DNA of 64,000 nucleotides, taken from assembly GCA_937911745.1 (NCBI GenBank), contig CALDPX010000059.1, positions 62,001-126,000 of the forward strand, written 5' to 3'. The notes under the pieces were generated by a model that was given only the letters and a program-made list of their open reading frames with translations, was not told the DNA's origin and ran no database searches. The translations under genes and the position numbers were made by a program. Below, piece by piece: positions 43,976 through 53,060 of the stretch (positions within the stretch are counted from its first letter, which is position 1; the number at the start of each line of letters is the position of its first letter). Origin of the DNA: an uncultured Alistipes sp. Lineage in GTDB: Bacteria; Bacteroidota; Bacteroidia; Bacteroidales; Rikenellaceae.

Positions 43976-45268
43976 ATGTCTGAAAGATTGGTTGTTATAG
44001 GTTCGCAATGGGGCGATGAGGGCAAGGGTAAAATAACCGACTACTTTGCCTGCCGTGCCGATATGGTGGTGCGCTATCAGGGTGGCAACAATGCAGGTCA
44101 TACGGTAGTTTTCGATGGTCACAAATACTCTTTGCAGAGTATTCCCTCGGGTATTTTCAACCCCAAGACCATAAATGTTATGGCAAACGGTATGGTCGTA
44201 AATCCTGTGTCGGTTGTGGAGGAGTTGGAAAGACTCCACGCTCAGGGTATTACCGACTATCAACTCTATATATCCGATAGAGCAGCCGTTGTTATGCCCT
44301 ACCACGCAGCCCTGGATGGTGCATATGAGGCTATCAAGGGCGGCTTCCAGATTGGCACAACCAAGAAGGGTATAGGTCCTGCATATTCTGATAAGTATAG
44401 CAGGGTGGGTATCCGTATGGGTGACCTTTTGGAGCCAGAATACTTTGCTGAACGACTCCGCGAGGCTTTGGAGATTAAAAATAGGGAACTCGCGATGTTG
44501 GGGTTGCCTACCTTTGAGTTCGATGCTCTCTATGGGCAGTATATGGCTCTTGCTAAGAGGTTGGGCGGTATGATTTGCGATACCTCGGCACTAATCAATA
44601 AGGCACTTTTGGAGGACAAAAAGATACTCTTCGAGGGTGCCCAGGGTATGATGCTCTGCATCGACCACGGTACCTATCCCTATGTTACCTCTTCTACACC
44701 CTCCTCGGCGAGCGTTCCCGTAGGTGCGGGCGTGTCGCCCAAGTGGATTGATAATGTTCTGGGTGTGGCGAAGGCATATTGCACAAGGGTTGGCGAGGGA
44801 CCATTCCCCACCGAACTCTTCGACCATAGAGCAGAGGAGATAAGAGAGCGTGGTCACGAGTATGGCACCGTTACGGGGCGTCCCCGCAGGGTGGGTTGGT
44901 TCGATGCTGTGGTGGCACGCTACGTTAGCCGCCTGGCAGGTATCGACTCGTGGGCTTTGATGCTCTTCGATGTCCTCTCGGGATTGGATAAGGTGTCGAT
45001 TTGCGTGGGCTATGAGGTGGATGGAGAGGTTATCGAAAATCCTCCCGCAACGATTGCCAAACTCTCGCGTTGCAAACCCGTATTGATTGAGTTGGAGGGC
45101 TGGAAGGAGGATATATCGGATGTTAAATCGTTTGATGAACTCCCCGAAGCGGCCAAGGCTTATGTTCGGAAGATTGAGGAGGTTACGGGCGTTAAGGTGG
45201 GCGTTATTTCGGTAGGTGCCGACCGCTCGAAGACAATTATTATTGACGAGAAATTGAGGAACTTTTAA
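43976..45268 (+). CDS. purA: Adenylosuccinate synthetase PurA
   Basis: This 430-residue protein has the GTP/IMP motif GSQWGDEGKGKITDYF, NAGHTVVF, GTTKKGIGPAYSDK, EGAQGMMLCIDHGTYPYVT and GTVTGRPRRVGWFD. It makes adenylosuccinate from IMP, aspartate and GTP. Length is normal. It is 12 bases from guaB, so the two branches from IMP (AMP and GMP) are encoded side by side. Confidence 0.97.
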   Translation: MSERLVVIGSQWGDEGKGKITDYFACRADMVVRYQGGNNAGHTVVFDGHKYSLQSIPSGIFNPKTINVMANGMVVNPVSVVEELERLHAQGITDYQLYISDRAAVVMPYHAALDGAYEAIKGGFQIGTTKKGIGPAYSDKYSRVGIRMGDLLEPEYFAERLREALEIKNRELAMLGLPTFEFDALYGQYMALAKRLGGMICDTSALINKALLEDKKILFEGAQGMMLCIDHGTYPYVTSSTPSSASVPVGAGVSPKWIDNVLGVAKAYCTRVGEGPFPTELFDHRAEEIRERGHEYGTVTGRPRRVGWFDAVVARYVSRLAGIDSWALMLFDVLSGLDKVSICVGYEVDGEVIENPPATIAKLSRCKPVLIELEGWKEDISDVKSFDELPEAAKAYVRKIEEVTGVKVGVISVGADRSKTIIIDEKLRNF

Positions 45269-45280
45269 TACAAAACTACC

Positions 45281-46753
45281 ATGTCGTTTATTGAAGAGAA
45301 AATTGCACAAGAGGGTATGACCTTCGATGATGTGCTGCTCATCCCCGCCTACTCGGAGGTGACGCCCAATATGGTATCGCTTGGCAGCCGCTTTTCGCGC
45401 AACATTCGTCTGAATATCCCCGTTGTTTCGGCAGCAATGGATACGGTTACAGAGGCTGAGATGGCTATCGCTATCGCTCGCGAGGGAGGTATAGGCGTTG
45501 TTCACAAAAATATGTCCATCGCGGCTCAGGCAGCGCAGGTAAGAAAGGTTAAGCGTGCTGAGAGCGGTATGATTTACGACCCTGTTACCATCTCCAAAGA
45601 GGAAACCGTTGGCGATGCATTGAGGCTCATGAAGGAGAATCGTATCGGTGGAATTCCCGTTGTGGACGGCGATATGAAACTCATCGGTATTGTTACAAAC
45701 CGCGACCTGAGATTTCAAACCGATATGTCGTTACCCATCTCGGAGGTTATGACTTGCAAAAACCTTGTCACGACCAATAACCCCGACTTGCAGGAGGCGT
45801 CGAAAATTCTCTTAAAGAATAAAATCGAGAAACTCCCCGTTGTGGACGAGAATAATAAACTCATAGGTCTTATTACCTATCGCGACATTACCAAAATTCA
45901 GGACTATCCCAACGCCTGCAAGGACGATAAGGGACGCCTGAGGGTTGCTGCCGGTGTGGGCGTAACGAGCGACACATTAAAGAGGGTAGAGGCTCTGGTG
46001 GAGGCAGGAGTGGATGCTGTGGTTATCGATACAGCACACGGTCACTCGGCAAACGTAACCAATACCTTGAAAGCTGTGAAGGCTGCATTCCCCCAAATTG
46101 ACGTGCTGGTGGGTAATATCGCCACTGCCGAGGCAGCCGAATTCCTCATCAAGGCAGGTGCAGATGGTATTAAGGTCGGCATTGGTCCCGGTTCTATCTG
46201 TACAACCCGAATTGTGGCAGGTGTGGGTGTTCCACAACTCTCGGCAATTTTCAATGCCGCAAAAGTGGCTCATAAGTACGATGTACCTGTTATTGCCGAT
46301 GGAGGTTTGCGATACTCGGGCGATGTTGTGAAGGCTCTTGCAGCAGGTGGCGACTGCGTTATGATGGGCTCGATGCTCGCAGGTGTAGAGGAGTCGCCCG
46401 GCGAGACCATTATCTACAACGGTCGTAAATTCAAGTCCTACCGCGGTATGGGCTCCATTGAGGCTATGCAGGCAGGCTCTAAGGACCGCTACTTCCAGAG
46501 CGAGAAGTGCGATAGTAGTAAGTTTGTGCCCGAGGGTATCGTTGCCCGCGTTCCCTATAAGGGCACTCTGAGCGAAACAATCTACCAGCTCATTGGCGGT
46601 TTGCGTTCGGGTATGGGCTACTGTGGTGCGAAAGATATTGAGGCTCTTCATAATGCTAAGTTTGTGAAGATTACCTCGGCAGCCGTTGTGGAGAACCACC
46701 CCCACGATGTAACCATCACCAAGGAGGCTCCCAACTACACTCGTGGCGAATAA
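45281..46753 (+). CDS. guaB: Inosine-5'-monophosphate dehydrogenase GuaB
   Basis: This 490-residue protein has the split TIM barrel ([30 protein letters not shown]) with two CBS domains inserted at about residues 95-215 (for example [17 protein letters not shown]). The catalytic cysteine is in [15 protein letters not shown], and the flap has [10 protein letters not shown]. It oxidises IMP to XMP. A 38-base A-rich gap with a weak AATTCAAAG repeat separates it from guaA. Confidence 0.97.
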   Translation: MSFIEEKIAQEGMTFDDVLLIPAYSEVTPNMVSLGSRFSRNIRLNIPVVSAAMDTVTEAEMAIAIAREGGIGVVHKNMSIAAQAAQVRKVKRAESGMIYDPVTISKEETVGDALRLMKENRIGGIPVVDGDMKLIGIVTNRDLRFQTDMSLPISEVMTCKNLVTTNNPDLQEASKILLKNKIEKLPVVDENNKLIGLITYRDITKIQDYPNACKDDKGRLRVAAGVGVTSDTLKRVEALVEAGVDAVVIDTAHGHSANVTNTLKAVKAAFPQIDVLVGNIATAEAAEFLIKAGADGIKVGIGPGSICTTRIVAGVGVPQLSAIFNAAKVAHKYDVPVIADGGLRYSGDVVKALAAGGDCVMMGSMLAGVEESPGETIIYNGRKFKSYRGMGSIEAMQAGSKDRYFQSEKCDSSKFVPEGIVARVPYKGTLSETIYQLIGGLRSGMGYCGAKDIEALHNAKFVKITSAAVVENHPHDVTITKEAPNYTRGE

Positions 46754-46791
46754 AAAGTAAATACGAAATTCAAAGTTCAAAAGTTAGGTAT

Positions 46792-48099
46792 ATGAAACAA
46801 GATATGATTGTAATCCTCGACCTCGGTAGCCACCACAATACGGTACTCGCGAGGGCTATCCGCGCTCTGGGCGTGTATAGCGAGATATATCCCCACGACA
46901 TCACAGCCGAGGAGTTGAAGGCTCTTCCCAACGTGAAAGGTGTGATTATCAATGGTGGTGAGAATAATGTGATTGACGGTGTGGAAATTGACGTACTGCC
47001 CGAGATTTATGGCGCAGGATTTCCTGTTATTGCCGCAGGTCATCCAAAGGCTCTCTGCGACGTGAAACTTGCTGCCTTTGAGGACAACGAAGAGGCTATT
47101 AAAGAGGCTGTTAGGGGCTTTGTATTCGACACCTGCAAAGCAGAGGCTAACTGGAATATGAAAAACTTTGTGAGCGACCAGGTGGAACTCATCCGTCAGC
47201 AGGTAGGCGACAAGAAGGTTCTCTTGGCTCTTTCGGGAGGTGTAGACTCTTCGGTTGTGGCAGCACTTCTCTTGAAGGCTATCGGCAACAACCTTGTGTG
47301 CGTGCACGTCAACCACGGACTTATGCGCAAGGGCGAGAGCGAAAACGTGGTGGAGGTCTTTGGCAGGCAACTCAATGCAAACCTTGTGTATGTAGATGCT
47401 ACGGAACGCTTCCTTACTAAGTTGGAGGGCGTAGAGGACCCCGAGCAGAAACGCAAAATCATCGGTGGCGAGTTTATCCGTGTTTTCGAAGAGGAGGCAC
47501 GCAAACTCGATGGTATAGACTTTCTCGGTCAGGGTACTATCTATCCCGATATCGTTGAGAGCGGCACCAAGACTGCCAAGATGGTCAAGTCACACCACAA
47601 CGTAGGCGGACTGCCCGAAGATATGCAGTTCGGACTCGTGGAGCCCCTCAAACAACTCTTCAAAGACGAGGTTAGGGCTTGCGGTGTAGAGTTGGGTTTG
47701 CCCTACGAGATGGTCTATCGTCAGCCATTCCCAGGTCCCGGTCTGGGTGTTAGGTGCCTTGGTGCTATCACACGCGATAGGTTGGAGGCTGTGCGCGAGA
47801 GCGATGCCATACTGCGTGAGGAGTTCGCACTTGCGGGCTTGGACAAGAAGGTTTGGCAGTACTTTACTATCGTGCCCGACTTCAAGTCGGTGGGCGTGAG
47901 GAATAACGCCCGCAGTTACGATTGGCCCGTAATCATCCGCGCCGTGAACACTATTGACGCTATGACCGCCTCTATCGAGCATATTGATTGGGCAATCTTG
48001 GACAAAATCACCAAACGTATTTTGGAAGAGGTGCCAAACGTCAATCGTGTATGTTACGATATGTCGCCAAAGCCATCGGCTACCATCGAATGGGAATAA
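46792..48099 (+). CDS. guaA: GMP synthase GuaA with a reduced, catalytically dead glutaminase domain
   Basis: The C-terminal two thirds are a normal GMP synthetase: PP-loop LALSGGVDSSVVAALL, HVNHGLMRKGES, GQGTIYPDIVES, QPFPGPGLGVRCLG and the end MSPKPSATIEWE. The N-terminal class I glutaminase, about 200 residues in E. coli, is reduced to about 110. Its start (VILDLGSHHNTVLARAIRALGVYSEI, VKGVIINGG) and end (NWNMKNFVSDQVELIRQQVG) are recognisable. The nucleophile motif GICYG reads IAAGHP (residues 80-85), so no cysteine, and the SHGD and HPE segments are missing. The protein has 435 residues against about 510-525. XMP amination therefore probably uses free ammonia. Confidence 0.93.
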   Translation: MKQDMIVILDLGSHHNTVLARAIRALGVYSEIYPHDITAEELKALPNVKGVIINGGENNVIDGVEIDVLPEIYGAGFPVIAAGHPKALCDVKLAAFEDNEEAIKEAVRGFVFDTCKAEANWNMKNFVSDQVELIRQQVGDKKVLLALSGGVDSSVVAALLLKAIGNNLVCVHVNHGLMRKGESENVVEVFGRQLNANLVYVDATERFLTKLEGVEDPEQKRKIIGGEFIRVFEEEARKLDGIDFLGQGTIYPDIVESGTKTAKMVKSHHNVGGLPEDMQFGLVEPLKQLFKDEVRACGVELGLPYEMVYRQPFPGPGLGVRCLGAITRDRLEAVRESDAILREEFALAGLDKKVWQYFTIVPDFKSVGVRNNARSYDWPVIIRAVNTIDAMTASIEHIDWAILDKITKRILEEVPNVNRVCYDMSPKPSATIEWE

Positions 48100-48103
48100 A
48101 ACC

Positions 48104-48185
48104 CCATCTCGCTGGTACTTTTGGCGTTGTGCTACGATAAACTCCCTCCTCATTTACGATTAGTAAACTCGGAGGGAGTTTTCTT
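48104..48185. repeat. Dispersed REP-like hairpin element, also guaA terminator
   Basis: This copy of the 5127-5452 element has CATCTCGCTGGTACTTTT upstream of a hairpin with an 11-pair outer stem AAACTCCCTCC/GGAGGGAGTTT (48139-48149 and 48171-48181) and an inner stem TTTAC/GTAAA (48153-48157 and 48163-48167). A T-rich run follows on the plus strand. It lies between the convergent guaA and ABC permease genes and can end transcription of both. Confidence 0.8.
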
Positions 48186-48231
48186 ATAAGCTTTGCATTC
48201 GCCTAACGATATTCCTTAAATTTGTGGTACT

Positions 48232-49398
48232 TTATCGAAAGCCACGCAAAGGGAGAGAGGCAAGCAGGAAGTAGAGTGCTGTCTGTGACCACAAAACAGT
48301 GAGTTGAGGGGCGATGTCGGCAACGGATGCGCCCATAGAGCCGACCTCCACAAAGGCGAGTGTGGCTGGGGCGGCAGGAAGTAGGTAGTGCGCAACTCGC
48401 CACCCCTCGGGCAATAGTTCGAGGGGATAGGAAATACCGCTAATAAATATAAGTCCTACCGAGAAGAAGGTAATCAGCAGCAGTGGCGAGTCGCGGTCGC
48501 CAAAGAGCCGACCGAAAGCCTGCCCAAAGAGCGATGTGGCGAGCATATAGGGCACCAGCAGTGTTATCATTGTGCGTGCATCTGCAAGGTGCGGAAGGTC
48601 GAAGAGGCGTGGCAGCAGCCCCAACAAAAAGAGCGAAAGCAAGCCGTAGATGACACAATAGAACACACTTCTTGCGAAGGTAATAGTCGCTCTTGCACCC
48701 CAATGCAATCTCTTGCCCCTCAGGGGAGTAATACCCTTTGCCCTACGCCCGCCACTTGTCATAGCCACAACCATAACCATAGTTTGGAACATAATGAGCA
48801 CCAAGACGACCGGCACGAGGTAGTCGGCATACCCTTTCGTGGGGTTGAAGAGTGCATTCCCCACCACCTTAGCACTCTCGCGTCCCTCATAGGCGAGGAG
48901 CAAGGGTGCAGGCAGTAGCCACGCCATATCCCTCCGCAGTTCCTCATCAAGTGCCAACATGCTCTCCACGACCGCCCCTGCAACCGCCTCATAGTAGAGA
49001 AAAGAGGCAGTAGAGGCGATGGTAACAAAGGTGCTCCTCTCGCCCCTGCCGATTCGTTGGCTTAGGTCGTGGGGGAGGTAGAGCATCGCCACAGCCGAGC
49101 CCTCAGAGAGCATAGCCGTTCCCTCTGATCGGTTGGCAACAACAGCCACCACCTCCGTCTTTGGCGAGGCATTCAAGAGCGACACAAGGCGGTGTGAGAG
49201 GTGGCTATGAGCCTCATCCACAACTACTACGGGGGCTTCCTCCACCTCGTTGGGGCGGTAGAGTAAGTTATATAGCAGACCATACATCACCACACCGCCC
49301 ACGATGACGAGCAGCGATGTCTTTGAGGTGGCAATATCCCTCCACTCCCTGCGTAGCGAGAGAGCAAAAAGTCGTAAGGTATTACGCATAGTTTTCAT
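48232..49398 (-). CDS. ABC-2-type permease subunit of a drug-export-like system
   Basis: This 388-residue membrane protein has one N-terminal membrane segment (about 28-46), a roughly 140-residue extracytoplasmic domain, and five to six C-terminal segments with the ABC-2 pattern LEPYADYLVPVVLVLIMFQTMVMV-like GYADYLVPVV and GISYPLELLPEGWR. This matches the YhhJ/YbhS/YbhR type. A start three codons later is possible. It overlaps the neighbouring permease by 17 bases. No ATP-binding subunit is encoded in the cluster, so the ATPase must come from elsewhere. Confidence 0.85.
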   Translation of the reverse strand: MKTMRNTLRLFALSLRREWRDIATSKTSLLVIVGGVVMYGLLYNLLYRPNEVEEAPVVVVDEAHSHLSHRLVSLLNASPKTEVVAVVANRSEGTAMLSEGSAVAMLYLPHDLSQRIGRGERSTFVTIASTASFLYYEAVAGAVVESMLALDEELRRDMAWLLPAPLLLAYEGRESAKVVGNALFNPTKGYADYLVPVVLVLIMFQTMVMVVAMTSGGRRAKGITPLRGKRLHWGARATITFARSVFYCVIYGLLSLFLLGLLPRLFDLPHLADARTMITLLVPYMLATSLFGQAFGRLFGDRDSPLLLITFFSVGLIFISGISYPLELLPEGWRVAHYLLPAAPATLAFVEVGSMGASVADIAPQLTVLWSQTALYFLLASLPLRGFR

Positions 49399-50548
49399 AT
49401 TTACCCGAGCTGATAGCCCTCTTCAAGCGATTGGTTGTTAGTATTGGCAGGAGTGTAAAACCCGCAAGCAGAGCCACGTTCCACAACACAGAACCCATAT
49501 CACCATCGGTGTAGAGCAGGTGTTGGCTTATGAGAGTAAAGTGGCGTATGGGCAATGCAAGTGCCATATATCTAAAAATGGGATACATGGAGGCGAGAGG
49601 AAAAGTTACGCCCGAGAGCGTTGCGCCGAGCGAGCCAATCATCGAAACGGCACTGATTACAAATCCCATAGCAGGAAAGAGCGAAAATATGAACAGTGCC
49701 AACGCCATACTCGACACAACAAGCCCGATGGTAGCCACTCCCAGCCACAAGAGAGTGTCGTGCCCCGATGGTGGAGAGGGCAGGTAGAGGATGCAAAGCC
49801 CTACAAGCGAGGTGGCAACGAATGCCGCAGCATAGGGGAGGAGTTTTCCGACAAGAGCCACAAGCATATTGCCCCGAGCCTTTTCGAGCCACTCTTTGGC
49901 ACTTCCGCTCTCTACCTCCGAACCGACCACATAGACTACCGTAAGCATAACCACAATATGCAACATCACGAAGAAGAATGGTTCCGAGAGGTAGGTATGG
50001 TAGTCGAGTTGCGGATTGCCGAGCGGGTAGGGCGAGGTGTTGAGAGGTGCCAAGAACTCCTCTGCCATCTGCTCCGATGTTGCCATCTCTTGTGCGGTGA
50101 GAATGAGCGGTCTAAGGGTTGCCATAGTGAGTAGAGTGCGCAAAGTGGACTCCACTTGTGCCCCGATGCTCAGCAGTGCGTAGTGGTAGTAATAGGGTAT
50201 CTCCACCCGAGAGCCGCTTGTCATATCCCGTGCAAAGTCACGCGGAATGACCACATAGCCATACACTTGGCGACTCCTTACGGCTCTTAGAGCCTCAGAA
50301 GGCTCCGTAAAATGGTGCGTTACGGAGAGGGTGGGAGAAGAGTCGATGGTGCGAATGAGTGCTCTCGAAGAAGCGGAAAAGTCGTTGTCTATCACTCCGA
50401 TAGGCAGTTCGTGCATCTGTCCGCTACCAAAAATAGTGGTCATAAGGAGTGCTGAAAAAATCGGCACTCCCAAAGTGACAATCCACAATAATGGGCGGCG
50501 AGAGATAATACCCAACTCGCGCCACAAGACTCTTCCCAAGCCTCTCAT
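49382..50548 (-). CDS. ABC-2-type permease subunit (paralogue of its neighbour)
   Basis: This 388-residue protein has the same topology as the next gene: N-terminal segment (about 20-40), large periplasmic loop with IGVIDNDFSASSRALIRTID and VYGYVVIPRDFARDM, and a C-terminal bundle of membrane segments containing SGVTFPLASMYPIFRYM. The pair presumably forms a heterodimeric channel. It overlaps the HlyD gene by 4 bases, so the order tolC-hlyD-permease-permease is one operon. Confidence 0.86.
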   Translation of the reverse strand: MRGLGRVLWRELGIISRRPLLWIVTLGVPIFSALLMTTIFGSGQMHELPIGVIDNDFSASSRALIRTIDSSPTLSVTHHFTEPSEALRAVRSRQVYGYVVIPRDFARDMTSGSRVEIPYYYHYALLSIGAQVESTLRTLLTMATLRPLILTAQEMATSEQMAEEFLAPLNTSPYPLGNPQLDYHTYLSEPFFFVMLHIVVMLTVVYVVGSEVESGSAKEWLEKARGNMLVALVGKLLPYAAAFVATSLVGLCILYLPSPPSGHDTLLWLGVATIGLVVSSMALALFIFSLFPAMGFVISAVSMIGSLGATLSGVTFPLASMYPIFRYMALALPIRHFTLISQHLLYTDGDMGSVLWNVALLAGFTLLPILTTNRLKRAISSGKYENYA

Positions 50549-51543
50549 CGCTCAATGTTTTCGGTCTTTATCAGCACGCTCATACCCGAATACAACCCCT
50601 CGATGTCGCCTACGGGGCGGGCGTGAATCTCGAAGGTGCGCATATTGTACTCCTTGTCGGGGTGTGTTGTGTTCCAAGTGGCATAACTACCCAGCGGGGC
50701 AATGTAGAATACTTGCCACTCTATGTCGGTAGTTGCTATGGCGGGTACATCACCCCTCAGAGTCCTGCCGAGCCAAAAGTGGGGCATCATATCCTCTCGC
50801 ACGTTGAAAACAGCATAGGGAGCCGAGAGTTCCACAATGCTGAGCAAAGGGGTGCCTGTGCCGACAAGTTCGCCCACTTCGGGGTAAATCTCGGCAACAA
50901 TACCCGACGAGGGAGCCACAAGGTGAGAGTCGCCCAGCACCGCCTCCACCTCCATAGTGCCACCCTCTGCTGCATCTGCCATATATCGAGCACTCTCTTT
51001 GTCTTCGGCTTGTGCCCCTTGTTTTGCCATTTGGTATTGCTCGTATGTAGCCCTCTCGGCAGCACGAGCAGAAAGGTAGAGAGCCTCTGCCTCCTCCTTG
51101 CGTTGGAGAGATACTACGCTATCTTTCCACAACCTTTCGAGCCTGCGATAGGTGCTCTCGGCAAGTGTGCGCTGTGCTTTTGCCCCCTGCCATGCCTCCT
51201 TTGCTGAGGCTACAATCTCGTGACGTGTGCCTTTGTCAACTTTGTCGCTCTGCGCTCGGGCAGCATCCTCAATGGCGCGTGCTTGGCGATATTTTGCCTC
51301 CGCCTCTGGAGAGTGGATGGATATGAGTGTGTCGCCCTCTGTAACCCATTCGCCCTCGCTGATATATATCTTTGACACTCTTCCCGGCAGTTTGCCCGAA
51401 ATGCGCACCTCGGGAGCCTCAATGGTTCCTTGCAAAAGAGGGGGTGTATTGCGTGCTGTAAGAAGCCCTACGACCGAAAATATGACCAATGCAATAACAA
51501 TCGCTACAAAGGCAAGTGCCAGATATTTCTCTTTACGTTTCAT
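50545..51543 (-). CDS. HlyD/EmrA-family periplasmic adaptor
   Basis: This 332-residue protein has a single N-terminal membrane helix (about 9-29) and a biotinyl-lipoyl-like motif split across GTIEAPEVRISGKLPGRV and VAPSSGIVAEIYPEVGELV. An alpha-helical hairpin lies between (about 75-185) and a beta-barrel region follows. It links the inner-membrane permeases to the TolC-like channel. It lies 4 bases after the outer-membrane gene. Confidence 0.9.
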   Translation of the reverse strand: MKRKEKYLALAFVAIVIALVIFSVVGLLTARNTPPLLQGTIEAPEVRISGKLPGRVSKIYISEGEWVTEGDTLISIHSPEAEAKYRQARAIEDAARAQSDKVDKGTRHEIVASAKEAWQGAKAQRTLAESTYRRLERLWKDSVVSLQRKEEAEALYLSARAAERATYEQYQMAKQGAQAEDKESARYMADAAEGGTMEVEAVLGDSHLVAPSSGIVAEIYPEVGELVGTGTPLLSIVELSAPYAVFNVREDMMPHFWLGRTLRGDVPAIATTDIEWQVFYIAPLGSYATWNTTHPDKEYNMRTFEIHARPVGDIEGLYSGMSVLIKTENIER

Positions 51544-51547
51544 AGTA

Positions 51548-52957
51548 TTATGGGGTGGTTTGAATGAAATAGTCTGTAAAGGTATCGGCTTTGCCTACGA
51601 GCATCAGCAGTGTGGCAAGTGAGGTGTTGATGGTGTAGAGTGAGGCTAAGGCTGCGAGCCTTGCCTCAGAGAGTGTGTGCGTGGCATCAACAACCTCCAC
51701 AGATGTTGCCACACCCTCCACAAAAGCCTTATGGCGCATTCTGAGTAACTCTTCGGCAAGGTCAACGGTTGCTTGATGTACCTCATACTCCCCCAATGAG
51801 GTGGTCATAATGGAGTAGTACTTGTCTATGGCTGTATGTAACTCCCTTTGGGTATTCTCTTGCGTCATTTGGCTACTGCGCAGTGCGGATTTGGAACTTG
51901 CAATAGCACTCTCGCGCGAGAGACCATCGAAGAGTGTCCACGACACCCCCACGCCTACAAAAGTCCTTGGAAAGAGGTTTTTGTCGAGTCCTGACGACCA
52001 CAATTGCTGGTGTCCAATAAGGGCAATCGAGGGCAGATAGCGACTGCGTTCGGCTTGGAGTTTGAGTGAGGCAACATTCGTTATCCCCCTGAGCGAAGAG
52101 AGCGTTGGCGAGCCTTCCAACTGCATCAAAAGTTCTTCCTTGGTTGGGATGTTGGAAGGCAGGCAGAGTGGGGTTGTAGGGATGATTGTAATGCTGTCTA
52201 TGGCAAGCAGGGTTGAGAGTGTTAGTTGTGCAACCTCTAAGTCGCCTTGCACACTTGTGAGCAACACACCACTCTGCTTATGGGCAACTTCGGCAGCAAC
52301 CCTCTCGGCGTGAGTAATCATACCCTCCGACTCCAACCTCTGAGCCTCGCGCAGATGCTCACCCAAGAGGGAGTAGGAGTACTGTCGGACTTCCAATAGC
52401 CTCTCGGCAAGTTCCACACCCATATAGGATGCTGCAACGCTCGCCATTATGCTATTAGCCGTAGAAATTGCTCCCTGGTTTGCCAATTCCACCATTTGCT
52501 TGGCAATTTTTGTGGCTACCACCCTACGACCTCCGCTGAATACCGTCCAAGCGACCTCTGCTCCCACCTCTGCCGTATTGCGTGGCACAAGCGGAAGGCG
52601 TAACGAACTACCCGCAACACTCTCAACAAGCCCCGCAAGCAGAGGATTATTACCCGCTATGGCTCCGAGATTGTCAAGTAGTTCGCCACCTATCTCACCC
52701 AACGTGGTTACGGCTTCGATGGGAGTGGTGGAGTGGGTATATTCTCCTGTAATTAGTACCGTAGGGTACCACAACGAATTGAGTGCTCGGCTATCAGCCT
52801 TTGCCATTTCCACTCTCTGGCGGGCAATGTTTAGCGATAGATTACTCCTGTTTGCCATCTGCAACGCCTCTTCAAGGGAGAGTTGCAAAGGCGAATTTTG
52901 CCCACAAGCAATAAACGGCAATCCAAACACCAAGAATAGTAGGAGTTGTCTTTTCAT
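51548..52957 (-). CDS. TolC-family outer-membrane efflux protein
   Basis: The start at 52957 (MKRQLLLFLVFGLPF) is preferred because it puts the signal peptide first; an ATG at 53017 would add 20 residues. The 469-residue protein has a signal with a possible lipobox (FIAC), the OEP pattern LSLEEALQMANRSNLSL and two long helical repeats with short beta-strand segments. It is the outer-membrane duct of the export system. The terminator of the ompH gene lies 49 bases upstream, so this operon has its own promoter, which I could not place. Confidence 0.9.
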   Translation of the reverse strand: MKRQLLLFLVFGLPFIACGQNSPLQLSLEEALQMANRSNLSLNIARQRVEMAKADSRALNSLWYPTVLITGEYTHSTTPIEAVTTLGEIGGELLDNLGAIAGNNPLLAGLVESVAGSSLRLPLVPRNTAEVGAEVAWTVFSGGRRVVATKIAKQMVELANQGAISTANSIMASVAASYMGVELAERLLEVRQYSYSLLGEHLREAQRLESEGMITHAERVAAEVAHKQSGVLLTSVQGDLEVAQLTLSTLLAIDSITIIPTTPLCLPSNIPTKEELLMQLEGSPTLSSLRGITNVASLKLQAERSRYLPSIALIGHQQLWSSGLDKNLFPRTFVGVGVSWTLFDGLSRESAIASSKSALRSSQMTQENTQRELHTAIDKYYSIMTTSLGEYEVHQATVDLAEELLRMRHKAFVEGVATSVEVVDATHTLSEARLAALASLYTINTSLATLLMLVGKADTFTDYFIQTTP

Positions 52958-53005
52958 AGAGTGTCCTTTTTCTATGACCTCTATCCAAACCCTATACCAA
53001 ACAAA

Positions 53006-53037
53006 AAGGTCGAACAACCCATAAGGTGTTCGACCTT
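53006..53037 (-). terminator. Terminator of the uppS-bamA-ompH operon
   Basis: An 11-pair stem AAGGTCGAACA/TGTTCGACCTT (53006-53016 and 53027-53037) has a ten-base loop. On the minus strand it is followed by TTTTGTTTGG. It lies about 25 bases beyond the last OmpH gene. Confidence 0.9.
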
Positions 53038-53060
53038 CTTACCTATATATTACTTATTTG

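Noticed and set aside
42659..44305. A 548-codon open frame on the minus strand opposite purB and purA
   Set aside because: It is antisense to two well-supported genes with full family motifs, shows no protein-like domain and is explained by codon bias.
46754..46791. A frameshift or assembly gap explaining the short GuaA
   Set aside because: The frame is continuous, both domain ends align in one frame and no remnant of the missing segment is visible in the other frames or upstream.
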